Positions 8,867-17,941 of a stretch of 64,000 bases of DNA are shown one piece after another. Position 1 is the first letter of the stretch. Every line of letters starts with the position of its first letter. Below the pieces are notes generated by a model that was not told the origin of the DNA, made no database searches, and saw only the letters and a program-made list of their open reading frames with translations. The translations under genes and the position numbers were made by a program. The DNA is from Mesobacillus selenatarsenatis SF-1 (GTDB taxonomy: Bacteria; Bacillota; Bacilli; Bacillales; Cytobacillaceae), in contig NZ_BASE01000071.1 of assembly GCF_000813125.1 (NCBI RefSeq), positions 62,001-126,000 on the forward strand. The letters run 5' to 3'.

Positions 8867-10153
8867 TTACTGCCTTGCCTTCAGAACGAGGGATTGTTTT
8901 TGGCGATGCACACGCACCTCCATTGAAATCAGGCACTGGCTCTTAAGTAATGACTGAATCCTTTGTTCCAATTGATAGACCGAATCCGAAATCGGATCAG
9001 CCCCGATCATCGTGAAGTATTCTTCGTTCATCTCAACATGCAGCTCAAGGACCTTCAACGTGCGTTTCTGTAAAATTTGAATCTGGTAATGCGGGGCAAG
9101 CTCAGGTACTGCCAGCAGACAATGTTCAATCTGTGACGGAAACACATTGACTCCATTGATAATCAACATGTCATCAATTCGCCCTTTGACTCGTGACATT
9201 CTAACTGTCGTCCGACCGCAGCTGCATTTTTCCTTTGTCAAGGAAGCGATATCCCCAGTCCGGTAACGAATGACCGGAAAGGCTTCCTTAGTTAGACTGG
9301 TAAAAACCAGTTCTCCTTCTTCCCCATCAGGGACAGGTTTCAAAGTATCAGGGTCAATGACTTCAACGTAAAAATGATCCTCGGCCACATGGAGCCCTGC
9401 CTGTGCCTCATGGCACTCACTTGCGACCCCAGGCCCGATCACTTCGCTCAGCCCATAAATATCGCATGCCTTGATTCCGAGCTTTTCTTCGAGCGTCTTT
9501 CTCATTTCTTCGGACCAAGGCTCAGCCCCGAAAATACCGTACTTCAATGAAGTATTGCGAGGATCCTTGCCCATTTCCTCCATTGTTTCAGCGATATTCA
9601 AAATGTAAGAAGGAGTCCCGCAAATGACTTGCGGTTTAAAATCTTCAATTAACATGATTTGTCTCTGGGTGTTCCCTCCAGAAACCGGTACTGTGACCAT
9701 CCCTAGCTGTTCGCTTCCGTAATGCAAGCCCAACCCACCTGTGAAAAGTCCGTAGCCATAGGCATTGTGGAGGAAATTGCCTGGTTCTCCACCGCCAAGA
9801 GCAATCGCCCTGGCGACAATCTCTCCCCACATTTCAATATCCTTTTGTGTATAGCCAACGACCGTCGGCTTGCCGCTCGTTCCCGATGAGGCGTGTACCC
9901 TGACTAATTCACTTTGCGGTACAGCGAACAACCCGAATGGATAGTGATTCCGCAGGTCCTGTTTCTCTGTACAAGGAAGCGCTTCCAAATCTTCAAGACT
10001 AGTTAGCATTTCAGGAGAAAAATTGGCGCTCTCAAATTTCTTCTTGTAAAATGGCACCCTTTGAGCGACCTTCTCAACTACTGTCTTGAGTCTTTGAAGT
10101 TGAATTTTTTCTATGGACTCACGACTACTTGTTTCGATTTCATGTAAAATCAA
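8867..10153 (-). CDS. paaK: phenylacetate-CoA ligase
   Basis: A 428-residue adenylate-forming ligase. It shows the phosphate-binding loop [16 protein letters not shown], the adenine region [17 protein letters not shown], the ribose/AMP motif [10 protein letters not shown], and a C-terminal swing domain with [21 protein letters not shown]. It activates phenylacetate to phenylacetyl-CoA with ATP. The start is TTG at 10153, preceded by AGGGGG at about 8-nt spacing; the nearby ATG is in another frame. It heads the operon and is preceded by palindromic promoter sequence. Confidence 0.94.
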   Translation of the reverse strand: MILHEIETSSRESIEKIQLQRLKTVVEKVAQRVPFYKKKFESANFSPEMLTSLEDLEALPCTEKQDLRNHYPFGLFAVPQSELVRVHASSGTSGKPTVVGYTQKDIEMWGEIVARAIALGGGEPGNFLHNAYGYGLFTGGLGLHYGSEQLGMVTVPVSGGNTQRQIMLIEDFKPQVICGTPSYILNIAETMEEMGKDPRNTSLKYGIFGAEPWSEEMRKTLEEKLGIKACDIYGLSEVIGPGVASECHEAQAGLHVAEDHFYVEVIDPDTLKPVPDGEEGELVFTSLTKEAFPVIRYRTGDIASLTKEKCSCGRTTVRMSRVKGRIDDMLIINGVNVFPSQIEHCLLAVPELAPHYQIQILQKRTLKVLELHVEMNEEYFTMIGADPISDSVYQLEQRIQSLLKSQCLISMEVRVHRQKQSLVLKARQ

Positions 10154-10187
10154 GATTTCGCCCCCTGTATTACATAAAATTTTATTT

Positions 10188-10225
10188 ATATAACGTTATA
10201 TTACCGTAACACAATAAATGTGTTA
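10188..10225. promoter_or_regulatory. two palindromes in the paaK promoter region (candidate operators)
   Basis: ATATAACGTTATAT at 10188-10201 is a perfect 14-bp palindrome. Immediately next to it, TAACACA and TGTGTTA flank a 5-nt spacer (10207-10225). A degenerate ATAACGTGTATAT follows at 10243. TetR-family PaaR regulators of phenylacetate genes in other Gram-positives bind palindromes with an AACG/CGTT core, so the first element is a reasonable PaaR-type operator. No regulator gene is in the window; assignment is inference. Confidence 0.5.
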
Positions 10226-10326
10226 TATATTTTAAAACAAAGATAACGTGTATATAGGAAAAAGTCAATTATTTTTCTGAAAATTTTAATATTTAGTGGT
10301 GATTTCTTTGGTTGCAGTTGGTAAAA

Positions 10327-10557
10327 GTAGTGATTGTTGTCGTTTTCGTAGTGATTATTGGTAAATTCGGAGTGATTGCGGTTGTTTTCGTAGTGATTAT
10401 TGGCAAATTCGGAGTGATTACCGGAAAAACCGGAGTGATTTCCGTTGTTTCTGGATTGTTTAACGGAGAAATCATAGTGAGTGCTGTTGTTTGGGGATTC
10501 TTTACCGGAGAAATCGGAGTTATTGCGAAGGTATCCATAGTGTTTTTAAAAAAAAAG
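10327..10557. repeat. 21-nt tandem repeat, 11 units
   Basis: Units begin at exact 21-nt steps: 10327, 10348, 10369, 10390, 10411, 10432, 10453, 10474, 10495, 10516 and 10537. Each unit opens with GTAGTGATT or GGAGTGATT (or a close variant) and ends in an AAATTC/GTTTTC-like tail; tails tend to alternate, giving a 42-nt super-period. Early units are nearly identical and later ones decay. Because 21 is divisible by three, both strands stay open here, but no start site with an RBS is seen. From 10558 to 10672 I see nothing further. Confidence 0.9.
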
Positions 10558-10672
10558 CGGCGTGATTGTTGATAAAATCCAAGTGATTCTATTTATAAGC
10601 TTCGAGCTGACCATTGATAACAGCTTGTTTGTGCCAATATCTCTGTAGACTTTCTTTTTTATCTAAAAAAAT

Positions 10673-10697
10673 GACCTCCTGACAGTGTCAAGAGGCC
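10673..10697 (-). terminator. terminator of glnRA
   Basis: GGCCTCTTGACA pairs with TGTCAGGAGGTC (minus strand, two imperfect positions) and is followed by TTTTTTT. It lies 11 nt after the glnA stop codon. Confidence 0.9.
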
Positions 10698-10708
10698 AAT
10701 TTGTTCTA

Positions 10709-12049
10709 TTAATACATGCTCATGTACTGCTCGCGTTCCCATGGGTGGACTTGAGTACGGAACATATCCCATTCAATCTCTTTTGCTTCGATGAAGTGTT
10801 CGAGGATATGGTCGCCAAGTGCTGCGCTGATTACTTCGTTCTTTTTAAGCTGGTCAAGAGCTGCTGCCAATGTTGGTGGCAGATCATCGATTCCTTCTTC
10901 AACACGCTCTTCCTTGTTCATCACGTAGATGTTGCGGTCTACTGATGCTGGAGGAGTCATTTTGTTCTTGATTCCGTCAAGACCTGCTGCAAGCAATACT
11001 GCCATTGCAAGGTATGGGTTTGCTGCAGGGTCAACGCTACGAACTTCAACACGTGTGCTCAAGCCGCGTGAAGCAGGGATACGGATCAATGGTGAACGGT
11101 TCTTTGCAGACCATGCAACGTAGCAAGGCGCTTCATAGCCAGGTACTAGACGCTTATAAGAGTTTACAGTTGGGTTGGTTACAGCTGTAAATCCTGATGC
11201 GTGCTTAAGCGTTCCAGCGATGAACTGGTATGCAGTTTCGCTTAGCTCAAGTTTCTTATCTGATGGATCATAGAATGAGTTCTCGCCATTGCGGAACAAT
11301 GACATGTTGCAGTGCATTCCGGATCCGTTCACTCCGAACAATGGTTTTGGCATGAAGGTTGCGTGCAGACCGTGTTTACGGGCAATTGTTTTAACAACAA
11401 GCTTGAAAGTCTGGATCTGGTCACAAGCTGTCAAAGCATCTGCATATTTGAAGTCGATTTCGTGCTGTCCAGGAGCAACCTCGTGGTGGGATGCTTCAAT
11501 TTCGAAGCCCATTTCTTCAAGTTCAAGCACGATATCGCGGCGGCAGTTTTCACCAAGGTCTGTTGGCGCAAGGTCGAAATAACCACCGTTGTCATTCAAT
11601 TCAAGTGTTGGCTCACCGTTCACATCGAGCTTGAACAGGAAGAATTCCGGTTCTGGTCCAAGGTTGAAGTTAGTGAAGCCTAGCTCTTCCATTTCCTTCA
11701 GGACACGCTTCAGGTTACCGCGTGGGTCACCAGCAAATGGTGTGCCATCAGCATTTTTAATATCACAGATCAAACGTGCAACCTTACCTTTTTCAGCTGT
11801 CCAAGGGAAGATTACCCATGTATCCAAATCAGGGATCAGGTACATATCAGATTCTTCGATACGAACGAAGCCTTCGATTGAAGAACCGTCGAACATCATT
11901 TTATTATCAAGAGCTTTTTCAAGCTGGCTGATTGGAATTTCCACATTCTTAATCGTTCCTAAAATGTCAGTGAACTGCAAACGAATGAATTTTACATTTT
12001 CTTCTTTTGATAATCTTATAATGTCTTCTCTTGTGAACGTCTTAGCCAT
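10709..12049 (-). CDS. glnA: glutamine synthetase type I
   Basis: A 446-residue glutamine synthetase of the short Gram-positive (alpha) form without an adenylylation insert. Recognisable are [18 protein letters not shown], the metal-binding GPEPEFFLF and [16 protein letters not shown], the [12 protein letters not shown] segment, the ATP-site [17 protein letters not shown] and the ammonium/glutamate flap [13 protein letters not shown]. It condenses glutamate and ammonium with ATP, and in bacilli also signals nitrogen excess to GlnR and TnrA. It is downstream of glnR and shares its promoter. Confidence 0.97.
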   Translation of the reverse strand: MAKTFTREDIIRLSKEENVKFIRLQFTDILGTIKNVEIPISQLEKALDNKMMFDGSSIEGFVRIEESDMYLIPDLDTWVIFPWTAEKGKVARLICDIKNADGTPFAGDPRGNLKRVLKEMEELGFTNFNLGPEPEFFLFKLDVNGEPTLELNDNGGYFDLAPTDLGENCRRDIVLELEEMGFEIEASHHEVAPGQHEIDFKYADALTACDQIQTFKLVVKTIARKHGLHATFMPKPLFGVNGSGMHCNMSLFRNGENSFYDPSDKKLELSETAYQFIAGTLKHASGFTAVTNPTVNSYKRLVPGYEAPCYVAWSAKNRSPLIRIPASRGLSTRVEVRSVDPAANPYLAMAVLLAAGLDGIKNKMTPPASVDRNIYVMNKEERVEEGIDDLPPTLAAALDQLKKNEVISAALGDHILEHFIEAKEIEWDMFRTQVHPWEREQYMSMY

Positions 12050-12094
12050 TGTTAAAGTTCCTCCTAGAATTTTAATGATAGATAATTTGGATTA

Positions 12095-12499
12095 CTAATG
12101 AAAAAATTTCGACATGTCTCCGTGATTGCCAGATCGGTTAAAGCGTCCTGCCTGCTGTAATTCCTTGCGAAGCAATTTCCGCAAATCTGCATCAGATAAC
12201 TCACGTCTCGTTTTTTCAGCTTGTTTTTTCTCAGCAGCACTAATGGCTGTCTGTTGTTTAACATTAAAAATTTGCTTGATGCCTGCCATGTTGACTCCCT
12301 GGTCAATCAAGTCTTTGATCTCGAGGAGCTTGTCAATATCGTTTAAGGAAAAGAGTCGTTTATTGCCCTCTGTTCTTGCCGGAGAAATCAATTCATGCTC
12401 TTCATAGTATCGAATTTGCCTTGCGGTTAAATCTGTTAGCTGCATGACAATCCCGATGCTAAAGAGCGGCATATTCCGGCGAATTTCACTTCCGCCCAT
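12095..12499 (-). CDS. glnR: MerR-family nitrogen repressor GlnR
   Basis: A 134-residue MerR-type regulator. The N-terminal winged helix shows [28 protein letters not shown], close to B. subtilis GlnR. The C-terminus ([17 protein letters not shown]) corresponds to the short tail that senses feedback-inhibited glutamine synthetase. It represses glnRA under nitrogen excess. AAGGAGGAG precedes the ATG. Operators matching its consensus lie in its own promoter. Confidence 0.95.
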   Translation of the reverse strand: MGGSEIRRNMPLFSIGIVMQLTDLTARQIRYYEEHELISPARTEGNKRLFSLNDIDKLLEIKDLIDQGVNMAGIKQIFNVKQQTAISAAEKKQAEKTRRELSDADLRKLLRKELQQAGRFNRSGNHGDMSKFFH

Positions 12500-12520
12500 T
12501 TTGATTTCTCCTCCTTCCCT

Positions 12521-12585
12521 ATTAAGATAATCTCATTATATTCAATGTTAGGTATTCTGTCAAACATATGTAAGATAATCTGACA
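12521..12585 (-). promoter_or_regulatory. glnRA promoter with two GlnR operators
   Basis: A consensus sigma-A promoter is present: TTGACA (12558-12563), 17-nt spacer, TATAAT (12535-12540). Upstream, TGTCAGATTATCTTACA (12569-12585) matches the GlnR/TnrA consensus TGTNA-N7-TNACA exactly. A second, degenerate copy sharing AGATTATCTTA overlaps the -10 region (12521-12537). This two-operator arrangement is that of B. subtilis glnRA. Confidence 0.92.
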
Positions 12586-12606
12586 TGAAAAATCATAAAA
12601 AAAAGA

Positions 12607-12633
12607 ACAGGACTTATTTAGCAAGCGTCCTGT
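12607..12633 (-). terminator. terminator of ynbB
   Basis: ACAGGAC and GTCCTGT form the stem around a 13-nt loop; on the minus strand T9 follows. It separates ynbB from the glnRA promoter. Confidence 0.85.
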
Positions 12634-12644
12634 TGTATATTTAC

Positions 12645-13916
12645 CTATTTTATAAGAATTAAACCTTTTTCGATTAAAGAATCGATTGCAATACAAACGG
12701 CCATCTTCACGTGGGAATAGGTTAAGCCACCCTGAACATACGCGACATAAGGCGGTCTGATCGGTCCATCAGCAGTTAATTCAATGCTCGCTCCCTGGAT
12801 GAATGTACCAGCAGCCATAATCACATCATCCTCATATCCGGGCATATAAGCAGGATGTGCCGTTACATGGGAATTGATTGGGGATGCATACTGAATCGCC
12901 TGGCAAAAAGCCACCATCTTATCCCGGTCGTCGAATTGGACGGCCTGGATTAGATCAGTCCGTTCCGCATTCCATTTAGGCGATGACTTCATCCCTAAAC
13001 GGTCCAGCATTGCGGCTGTGAAAACAGCACCCTTCAAGGCCTGTGCAACAATATGCGGTGCCATGAAGAATCCCTGGTACATTTCCTGCAATGAATATAA
13101 TGAAGCGCCGGCCTCTGCCCCGATTCCTGGGGATGTCATCCGGTAGGAACATGACTCTACATATTGTTCCTTACCTACGATGTACCCGCCTGTTTTGGCA
13201 ATACCGCCGCCAGGATTTTTAATCAATGAGCCAGCCATCAAATCAGCGCCGACATGGCAAGGTTCAAGTTCCTCGACAAACTCACCATAACAGTTATCAA
13301 CAAACACAACGACGTCTGGTTTGATCTCCTTAACAAATTTGATCATTTCGCCAATTTGCTCAACAGTGAAAGATGGCCTTGTCGCATAACCTTTTGAGCG
13401 CTGGATTCCGATCATTTTTGTTTCAGGCTTGATTGCTTTTTCGACGGCACTCCAATCGATTTCTCCTTTTTCCGTAAGATCGACAGTATTATAAGAGATT
13501 CCAAATTCCTTTAATGAGCCGTTTCCGGTACCTCGTATCCCGACAATCTCTTCTAGCGTGTCATATGGTTTTCCAGTAATGTATAAAAGCTCATCGCCAG
13601 GTCGAAGAATCCCAAATAGTGAGATGGAAATCGCATGAGTTCCCGAGATGATTTGCGGGCGAACCAGCCCGGCTTCAGCTCCAAACACCTCCGCGTAGAT
13701 TTTCTCAAGTGTTTCCCTTCCAGCATCGTCATAACCATAACCGGTGGTCGGGATAAAATGAGAATCACTCACCCGATGTTTCTGGAAACTCTGCAATACT
13801 CTGAACTGGTTTGAATCAATCCGTTCATCGATTTTCTTGTGCACAGGTGCAATTTGCTGCTCAATTTCGCTGACAAGCGGCTGCAGCATCTGCCCGTTTT
13901 TTAATTGTGTAAACAT
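12645..13916 (-). CDS. ynbB: methionine gamma-lyase family PLP enzyme (aluminium resistance protein family)
   Basis: A 423-residue fold-type I PLP enzyme. The segment RPQIISGTHAISISLFGILRPGDELLYITGKPYDTLEE and the presumptive PLP lysine in GSLIKNPGGGIAKTGGYI identify the YnbB family. The true substrate in bacilli is not established; older annotations call it an aluminium resistance protein. AGGAGA precedes the ATG. It sits between hflX and glnR as in B. subtilis. Confidence 0.88.
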   Translation of the reverse strand: MFTQLKNGQMLQPLVSEIEQQIAPVHKKIDERIDSNQFRVLQSFQKHRVSDSHFIPTTGYGYDDAGRETLEKIYAEVFGAEAGLVRPQIISGTHAISISLFGILRPGDELLYITGKPYDTLEEIVGIRGTGNGSLKEFGISYNTVDLTEKGEIDWSAVEKAIKPETKMIGIQRSKGYATRPSFTVEQIGEMIKFVKEIKPDVVVFVDNCYGEFVEELEPCHVGADLMAGSLIKNPGGGIAKTGGYIVGKEQYVESCSYRMTSPGIGAEAGASLYSLQEMYQGFFMAPHIVAQALKGAVFTAAMLDRLGMKSSPKWNAERTDLIQAVQFDDRDKMVAFCQAIQYASPINSHVTAHPAYMPGYEDDVIMAAGTFIQGASIELTADGPIRPPYVAYVQGGLTYSHVKMAVCIAIDSLIEKGLILIK

Positions 13917-13938
13917 GTTGCTCTCCTATCTGTATAAA

Positions 13939-14121
13939 AGGCTGTTTTCGTAAAGATTGTTTTTAAAATCCTAAGGCCGATTTTAACTTGATAAAAAGCC
14001 ATTTTGTAGTTCGGTATTAAGTGTGCAAGCTCTTTTCTCATAATAGATTTTTTTGTGAAGAAGCATAATTCATTCAATCCTATTTTGTAGTCAATAGCAA
14101 CAAAGTTTGAGAAAAGAGCGT
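13939..14121 (-). repeat. MITE-like repeat, copy 1
   Basis: In minus-strand orientation this runs CGCTCTTTTCTCAAAC ... GAAAACAGCCT and matches, over nearly its full length, the copy at 19209-19395 in the other orientation. Outer ends are imperfect inverted repeats (AGGCTGTTTTCG against CGCTCTTTTCTC) and an inner inverted repeat (GCTCTTTTCTCA with TGAGAAAAGAGC) spans one half. No transposase is encoded. It separates ynbB from hflX. Confidence 0.8.
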
Positions 14122-14135
14122 TATGAAAAATCAAT

Positions 14136-15392
14136 TTAAATCGAAAATCGTTTCAGCTGGCCGGTAATTTGATGGTCTACCAAAGAGAACCCTCTACAGA
14201 CATAGCCTTGCTTTTCTTCATCAAAAGCAAGTTCCCTAAGGATGGTCTCATTTTTCAGTTGTGCCAGCAGTTTCCCCTCATCGGACGGCACAAGGACATG
14301 AAATGGCTCCATCATACCAATGATTGACTGTTCGATTTTTAAAAGGAGGTTTCTGCGGTCTTCCTCACTGAACGCGCTTATAAAGGCCGTTTCATTTTTG
14401 GCATTTGGCACAAAATCCTGGTGTGCGATATCCCGTTTGTTATAAACAGTAATTTGCGGGATGTGGTGAACTTCCAGGTCCTCCAGCAATTTATTGACAG
14501 TCTGTTCATGTGAAAAATAATCTTCACTCGACATGTCCACTACATGCAGAAGCAAATCCGCCTCCCGGACTTCCTCCAGTGTCGAACGGAAAGCAGCGAT
14601 CAATGTTGTCGGCAAGTCCTGGATGAATCCGACCGTATCTGTCAGGAGAGCCGTAAAGCCGCTAGGTAAAATCGCTTTCCTAGTCATTGGATCAAGCGTA
14701 GCGAATAATTGATTTTCTTCAAATGACTCTGCTTCCGTCAACCGGTTAAACAGCGTCGACTTTCCTGCGTTTGTGTATCCGACTAGCGCAATCTGGAACG
14801 TCTTATTCTTCTTCCGGCGTTCCCGGTAGCGGTCACGGTGCTGAACGATTACTGACAATTGAGTTTTAATATCGTCAATTCGTTTCCGGATATGACGGCG
14901 GTCTGACTCCAGCTTTGTTTCACCAGGCCCTCTTGTTCCGATTCCGGCACCAAGACGAGACATCTCAATCCCTTTTCCGCCAAGTCGAGGCAGCAGGTAC
15001 TGCAGCTGAGCAAGCTCAACCTGGAGCTTCCCTTCTTTGGACCGAGCCCTTTGAGCGAAAATATCGAGAATCAGCTGTGTACGATCAATAACCCTCGCCT
15101 TTAAACCAGCAGAAAGATTGCGGTTTTGGCTTGGCGACAGTTCATCATTGAAGATAATTAAGTCCGGCTCGAGTTCCTCCTCTAGTGCTTGAAGCTCTTC
15201 CACCTTTCCTTTGCCAATGTATGTAGCAGGATGAACCTTTGGCCGCTTTTGGACAACTTGCATCAGGACATTTCCCTTCGCTGTTTCCGTAAGTGATTCA
15301 AGCTCCTCCATCGAATATTGAAAACGAAGATCTTCTTCAGTCGTCTGACAGCCAACAAGAATCACTTTTTCAAATACGTTTTCCTGTTCCAA
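14136..15392 (-). CDS. hflX: ribosome-associated GTPase HflX
   Basis: A 418-residue HflX. The N-terminal domain carries [13 protein letters not shown] and [11 protein letters not shown], followed by a glycine-rich helix region [23 protein letters not shown] and a G domain with [13 protein letters not shown] (P-loop), [10 protein letters not shown] and NKRD. HflX splits stalled or hibernating 70S ribosomes. The start is TTG (MEQENVF) with AAGGGTG upstream. The synteny hflX-ynbB-glnRA is that of B. subtilis. Confidence 0.95.
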   Translation of the reverse strand: MEQENVFEKVILVGCQTTEEDLRFQYSMEELESLTETAKGNVLMQVVQKRPKVHPATYIGKGKVEELQALEEELEPDLIIFNDELSPSQNRNLSAGLKARVIDRTQLILDIFAQRARSKEGKLQVELAQLQYLLPRLGGKGIEMSRLGAGIGTRGPGETKLESDRRHIRKRIDDIKTQLSVIVQHRDRYRERRKKNKTFQIALVGYTNAGKSTLFNRLTEAESFEENQLFATLDPMTRKAILPSGFTALLTDTVGFIQDLPTTLIAAFRSTLEEVREADLLLHVVDMSSEDYFSHEQTVNKLLEDLEVHHIPQITVYNKRDIAHQDFVPNAKNETAFISAFSEEDRRNLLLKIEQSIIGMMEPFHVLVPSDEGKLLAQLKNETILRELAFDEEKQGYVCRGFSLVDHQITGQLKRFSI

Positions 15393-15570
15393 ATAACACC
15401 CTTCTTTCCATATATATAGCTAAAGACATCATACCAAAATAAAGCCGCAAACAAAAATTCTGAAAGTCGATGGAAAAATGGTTGTAAATTAAAATAAACA
15501 TGATAAAATCAATATGTTTTCATTTAACTATTTTAGTATTCAGGCATCATTTTAACAAGAGGAGAAAAAC

Positions 15571-16179
15571 ATGATGACATGGGAAGTACTCAGCATGATT
15601 GGAACAGTAGCATTCGCGATCAGCGGTGCGTTTATTGCAATGGAAGAGGAATATGATATCTTCGGAGTTTATATATTAGGAATCGTTACAGCATTTGGCG
15701 GTGGGGCAATCCGTAACCTGCTAATCGGCGTACCAGTCTCAGCATTATGGGAACAGGGCACATTCTTTAATCTGGCCTTGATGTCAATCACCATCGTTTT
15801 CTTATTTCCTGGAAATCTATTAAAACACTGGCAGCGATGGGGCAACTTTTTCGATGCCATCGGGCTTGCTGCCTTCGCGATCCAGGGAGCAATTTACGCC
15901 TCAAATATGGGCCATCCATTAAGCGCCGTCATTGTTGCAGCTGTGTTAACCGGAAGCGGCGGCGGAATAATCCGCGACCTGCTCGCTGGCAGAAAGCCAC
16001 TAGTATTGAAGGCAGAAATCTATGCAGTGTGGGCTATTCTTGCCGGACTTGTCATCGGCCTTGGAATGGCTAATCAAGCTGTCGAACTCTATGGACTATT
16101 TGCGGTTATCACAGCACTCCGCGTACTCTCTTATACCTACAAATGGCATCTGCCAGTCCGTAAACTTGGAGTACATTAG
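15571..16179 (+). CDS. trimeric intracellular cation channel family protein (UPF0126)
   Basis: A 202-residue integral membrane protein with two tandem homologous halves, each holding a glycine-rich motif: GGGAIRNLLIG and GGGIIRDLLAG. About seven membrane segments are visible. This is the TRIC/UPF0126 family; bacterial and archaeal members form monovalent cation channels. The ATG follows GAGGAG with a 7-nt spacing. It is transcribed against its neighbours and ends in a repeat followed by a shared terminator. Confidence 0.88.
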   Translation: MMTWEVLSMIGTVAFAISGAFIAMEEEYDIFGVYILGIVTAFGGGAIRNLLIGVPVSALWEQGTFFNLALMSITIVFLFPGNLLKHWQRWGNFFDAIGLAAFAIQGAIYASNMGHPLSAVIVAAVLTGSGGGIIRDLLAGRKPLVLKAEIYAVWAILAGLVIGLGMANQAVELYGLFAVITALRVLSYTYKWHLPVRKLGVH

Positions 16180-16257
16180 AAAGGCTCAAGCGCCTTGGTC
16201 AGTCCCGACAAGCGCTGGAGCTAGACAATTCTCGAAGCAAAAATTTATACTACTTAT
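16179..16257 (+). repeat. short (deleted) copy of an intergenic repeat family
   Basis: The sequence from the stop codon onwards (AGCGCCTTGGTCAG..CCCGACAAGCGCTGGAG, then CTAGACAATTCT..GAAG and AAAAATTTATACT) matches both ends of the 147-nt copy at 22866-23012, but the middle is missing. The junction is a single GCGCTGGAG (16212-16220). Confidence 0.85.
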
Positions 16258-16266
16258 CTGGTAAAA

Positions 16267-16304
16267 AAAACAGAGCTGATTCATCATGAATCAGCTCTGT
16301 TTTT
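16267..16304. terminator. bidirectional terminator
   Basis: A long near-perfect hairpin (ACAGAGCTGATTCA pairing with TGAATCAGCTCTGT) has A-run and T-run on either side, so it can serve both the channel gene (plus) and the STAS gene (minus). Confidence 0.92.
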
Positions 16305-16310
16305 TTATGA

Positions 16311-17330
16311 TTATATAATTTTTCTCCCCATCTGCCCGATTGCATAATGGATTCCATGCTGCAGTGTCTGGAAGCAATCGAATTTCGACAGGTTAATCTT
16401 AGATTGGGTGATTTCAATCCCAAGAGTGGATGAAATCCCAACCAGTATTGTTTTCGTGCCGATTAGCCTTGCTGCTGATCCGATTTTCTCGATCAAACTG
16501 ACCGCATGTGGTCCGATTTCCTGGTCCATGCCTGTCAAATCCAAAACGAGATAGCTGGCTTTATAGGACGGCAGTCGGTTCAGCGTGTTTACAATCAGCT
16601 GATCTGCCCTGTCTTCCTCATATTTCCCAATCAGGGGAACGACGACGACTCCTTCAAGTACCGGGATGATTGGGGAGGAAAGCTTATTGACCAGCTCCTT
16701 TAATTCAGCTGTTTTTTCTTCAACAAGGCCTTCGAGTTTCCTGATTTGTACCGACTCCTTCTTTCGTGCCAGCTGGTGGATATTATCGGAAATTGTTACA
16801 TCAGAAGGGAAGTACTCAATCACACTGTGTTCATGCCCTTCCAACTGATGCTGCTTAATTTTATACCAAATATTTGTCCCGAACAGTCCCGAAAAAACTC
16901 CAGCGTAATGCGCGGGCAGGAAACTTCCTCCCTTTGTCTTCCCCTGGGCAACATTTACTTTATGCTCCCAGCTGTCTTTCATAAATGCGGTAAATGTTTT
17001 CGTTTCAAAGTCCAGATCCTTTATAATCGTCAACCCCCAGCCGGCGGTTGCATATGTATTTGTAATCATGTCAGCAGCTTCAGATACGTTGACTTCTTTC
17101 ATTTTCTCAAAATATTGTCCGACTACGAGTCCCTGGCGAAATCCAGTCGATTCAAATACAAGGTTTGAAGCCTCTTCTCCTGAAATCTCTTCAATCGTAT
17201 CGAAAAACGTCTTCATTGCCGAAGAGATCCAAAAAAGCACTGCATCCTGTCCCTCGAACGTGAACTTTCCGGATTTTACATCCCAGCCGAAATCATAACC
17301 TGCAATATCGTAATTGTACTCATACCCCAT
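16311..17330 (-). CDS. RsbR-like STAS-domain protein with an N-terminal putative sensor domain
   Basis: A 339-residue soluble protein. Residues about 225-339 form a STAS domain with VVVVPLIGKYEEDRADQ, YLVLDLTGMDQEIGPHAV and ILVGISSTLG, which resembles RsbR stressosome paralogues including the threonine after DL. Residues 1-190 hold a domain with a VFESTGFRQGLVVGQYFE helix and GWGLTIIKD, perhaps V4R-like; this is uncertain. A charged helix (about 195-225) links the two. AAGGAG precedes the ATG. It probably senses a signal for a stress or light pathway; partners are not in the window. Confidence 0.7.
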   Translation of the reverse strand: MGYEYNYDIAGYDFGWDVKSGKFTFEGQDAVLFWISSAMKTFFDTIEEISGEEASNLVFESTGFRQGLVVGQYFEKMKEVNVSEAADMITNTYATAGWGLTIIKDLDFETKTFTAFMKDSWEHKVNVAQGKTKGGSFLPAHYAGVFSGLFGTNIWYKIKQHQLEGHEHSVIEYFPSDVTISDNIHQLARKKESVQIRKLEGLVEEKTAELKELVNKLSSPIIPVLEGVVVVPLIGKYEEDRADQLIVNTLNRLPSYKASYLVLDLTGMDQEIGPHAVSLIEKIGSAARLIGTKTILVGISSTLGIEITQSKINLSKFDCFQTLQHGIHYAIGQMGRKII

Positions 17331-17654
17331 TAATAATTAGCTCCTTTTTTATCTATATAAATCGTTAAGCTCCCTATTTATAATAATGATTAGTTTTGCC
17401 AAAAAATCTTTAAGGAAACCCCAATGTTTTACCACTTATTGATACTCCTCAAACCTAAACCCCTAAAAAAACATAGAAGGTAAAAACTCCACACCACCAC
17501 TAGACTATTGTGATTACCAGCCTCAGTATGTTAAATCGTGGTTAAGAGGCACATCAATAATGGATGAGTTTTGGTAAGCCAATCCCGATGGATCTTCGTC
17601 CAAAAAACGGATGGTTAATATGAAGGGATTTATATTTTACACGGAAAATAAATA
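17331..17654. other. non-coding interval upstream of the STAS gene
   Basis: No open frame with a ribosome binding site and no repeat was found. It must hold the promoter of the STAS gene, but no convincing -35/-10 pair could be chosen in the AT-rich stretch 17340-17400. Confidence 0.5.
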
Positions 17655-17679
17655 AGGATTCCAGCATTACTGGAATCCT
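17655..17679 (-). terminator. terminator of the glutaredoxin gene
   Basis: AGGATTCCAG pairs perfectly with CTGGAATCCT around a 5-nt loop, then TTATTTATTTT follows on the minus strand. Confidence 0.85.
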
Positions 17680-17685
17680 CTGGAA

Positions 17686-17916
17686 CTATTTTAAGAATGA
17701 CATAACTGAATTAGGATCGAAGCCTAATACCCAGTTTCCGTTTACGTTTGACTGAGGCACACCCATTTGGCCAGTTGCATTGACCAGCCTTTGTGCGGCG
17801 ATTGGATCTTGCTGTACATTCACTTCTTTATATGCGATCCCTTTATCGTCGAGGAAGTTCTTCAGCATGGTGCAGTAAGGACAAGTATTTGTAGTGTAAA
17901 CTGTAATATCGTTCAT
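17686..17916 (-). CDS. glutaredoxin family protein
   Basis: A 76-residue single-domain glutaredoxin with the dithiol site TCPYCTML at residues 11-18, the cis-proline region MGVPQSN and a C-terminal GFDPNSVMSFL. It should reduce disulfides or mixed disulfides with low-molecular-weight thiols, possibly bacillithiol. It stands alone between its own terminator and a promoter with a CsoR-type operator, suggesting control by copper or by reactive sulfur. Confidence 0.9.
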   Translation of the reverse strand: MNDITVYTTNTCPYCTMLKNFLDDKGIAYKEVNVQQDPIAAQRLVNATGQMGVPQSNVNGNWVLGFDPNSVMSFLK

Positions 17917-17941
17917 TCTAAATTCCCCCAGTAGCTAATTT

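Noticed and set aside
10327-10557. Possible CRISPR array
   Set aside because: Units are contiguous with no unique spacers and no cas genes occur in the window.
10293-10572. Open frames on both strands across the 21-nt repeat
   Set aside because: They stay open only because the unit length is divisible by three; no ribosome binding site and only repetitive low-complexity products.
13901-14134. 77-residue minus-strand frame over the MITE-like element
   Set aside because: Made almost entirely of repeat sequence; no homologue and no ribosome binding site.
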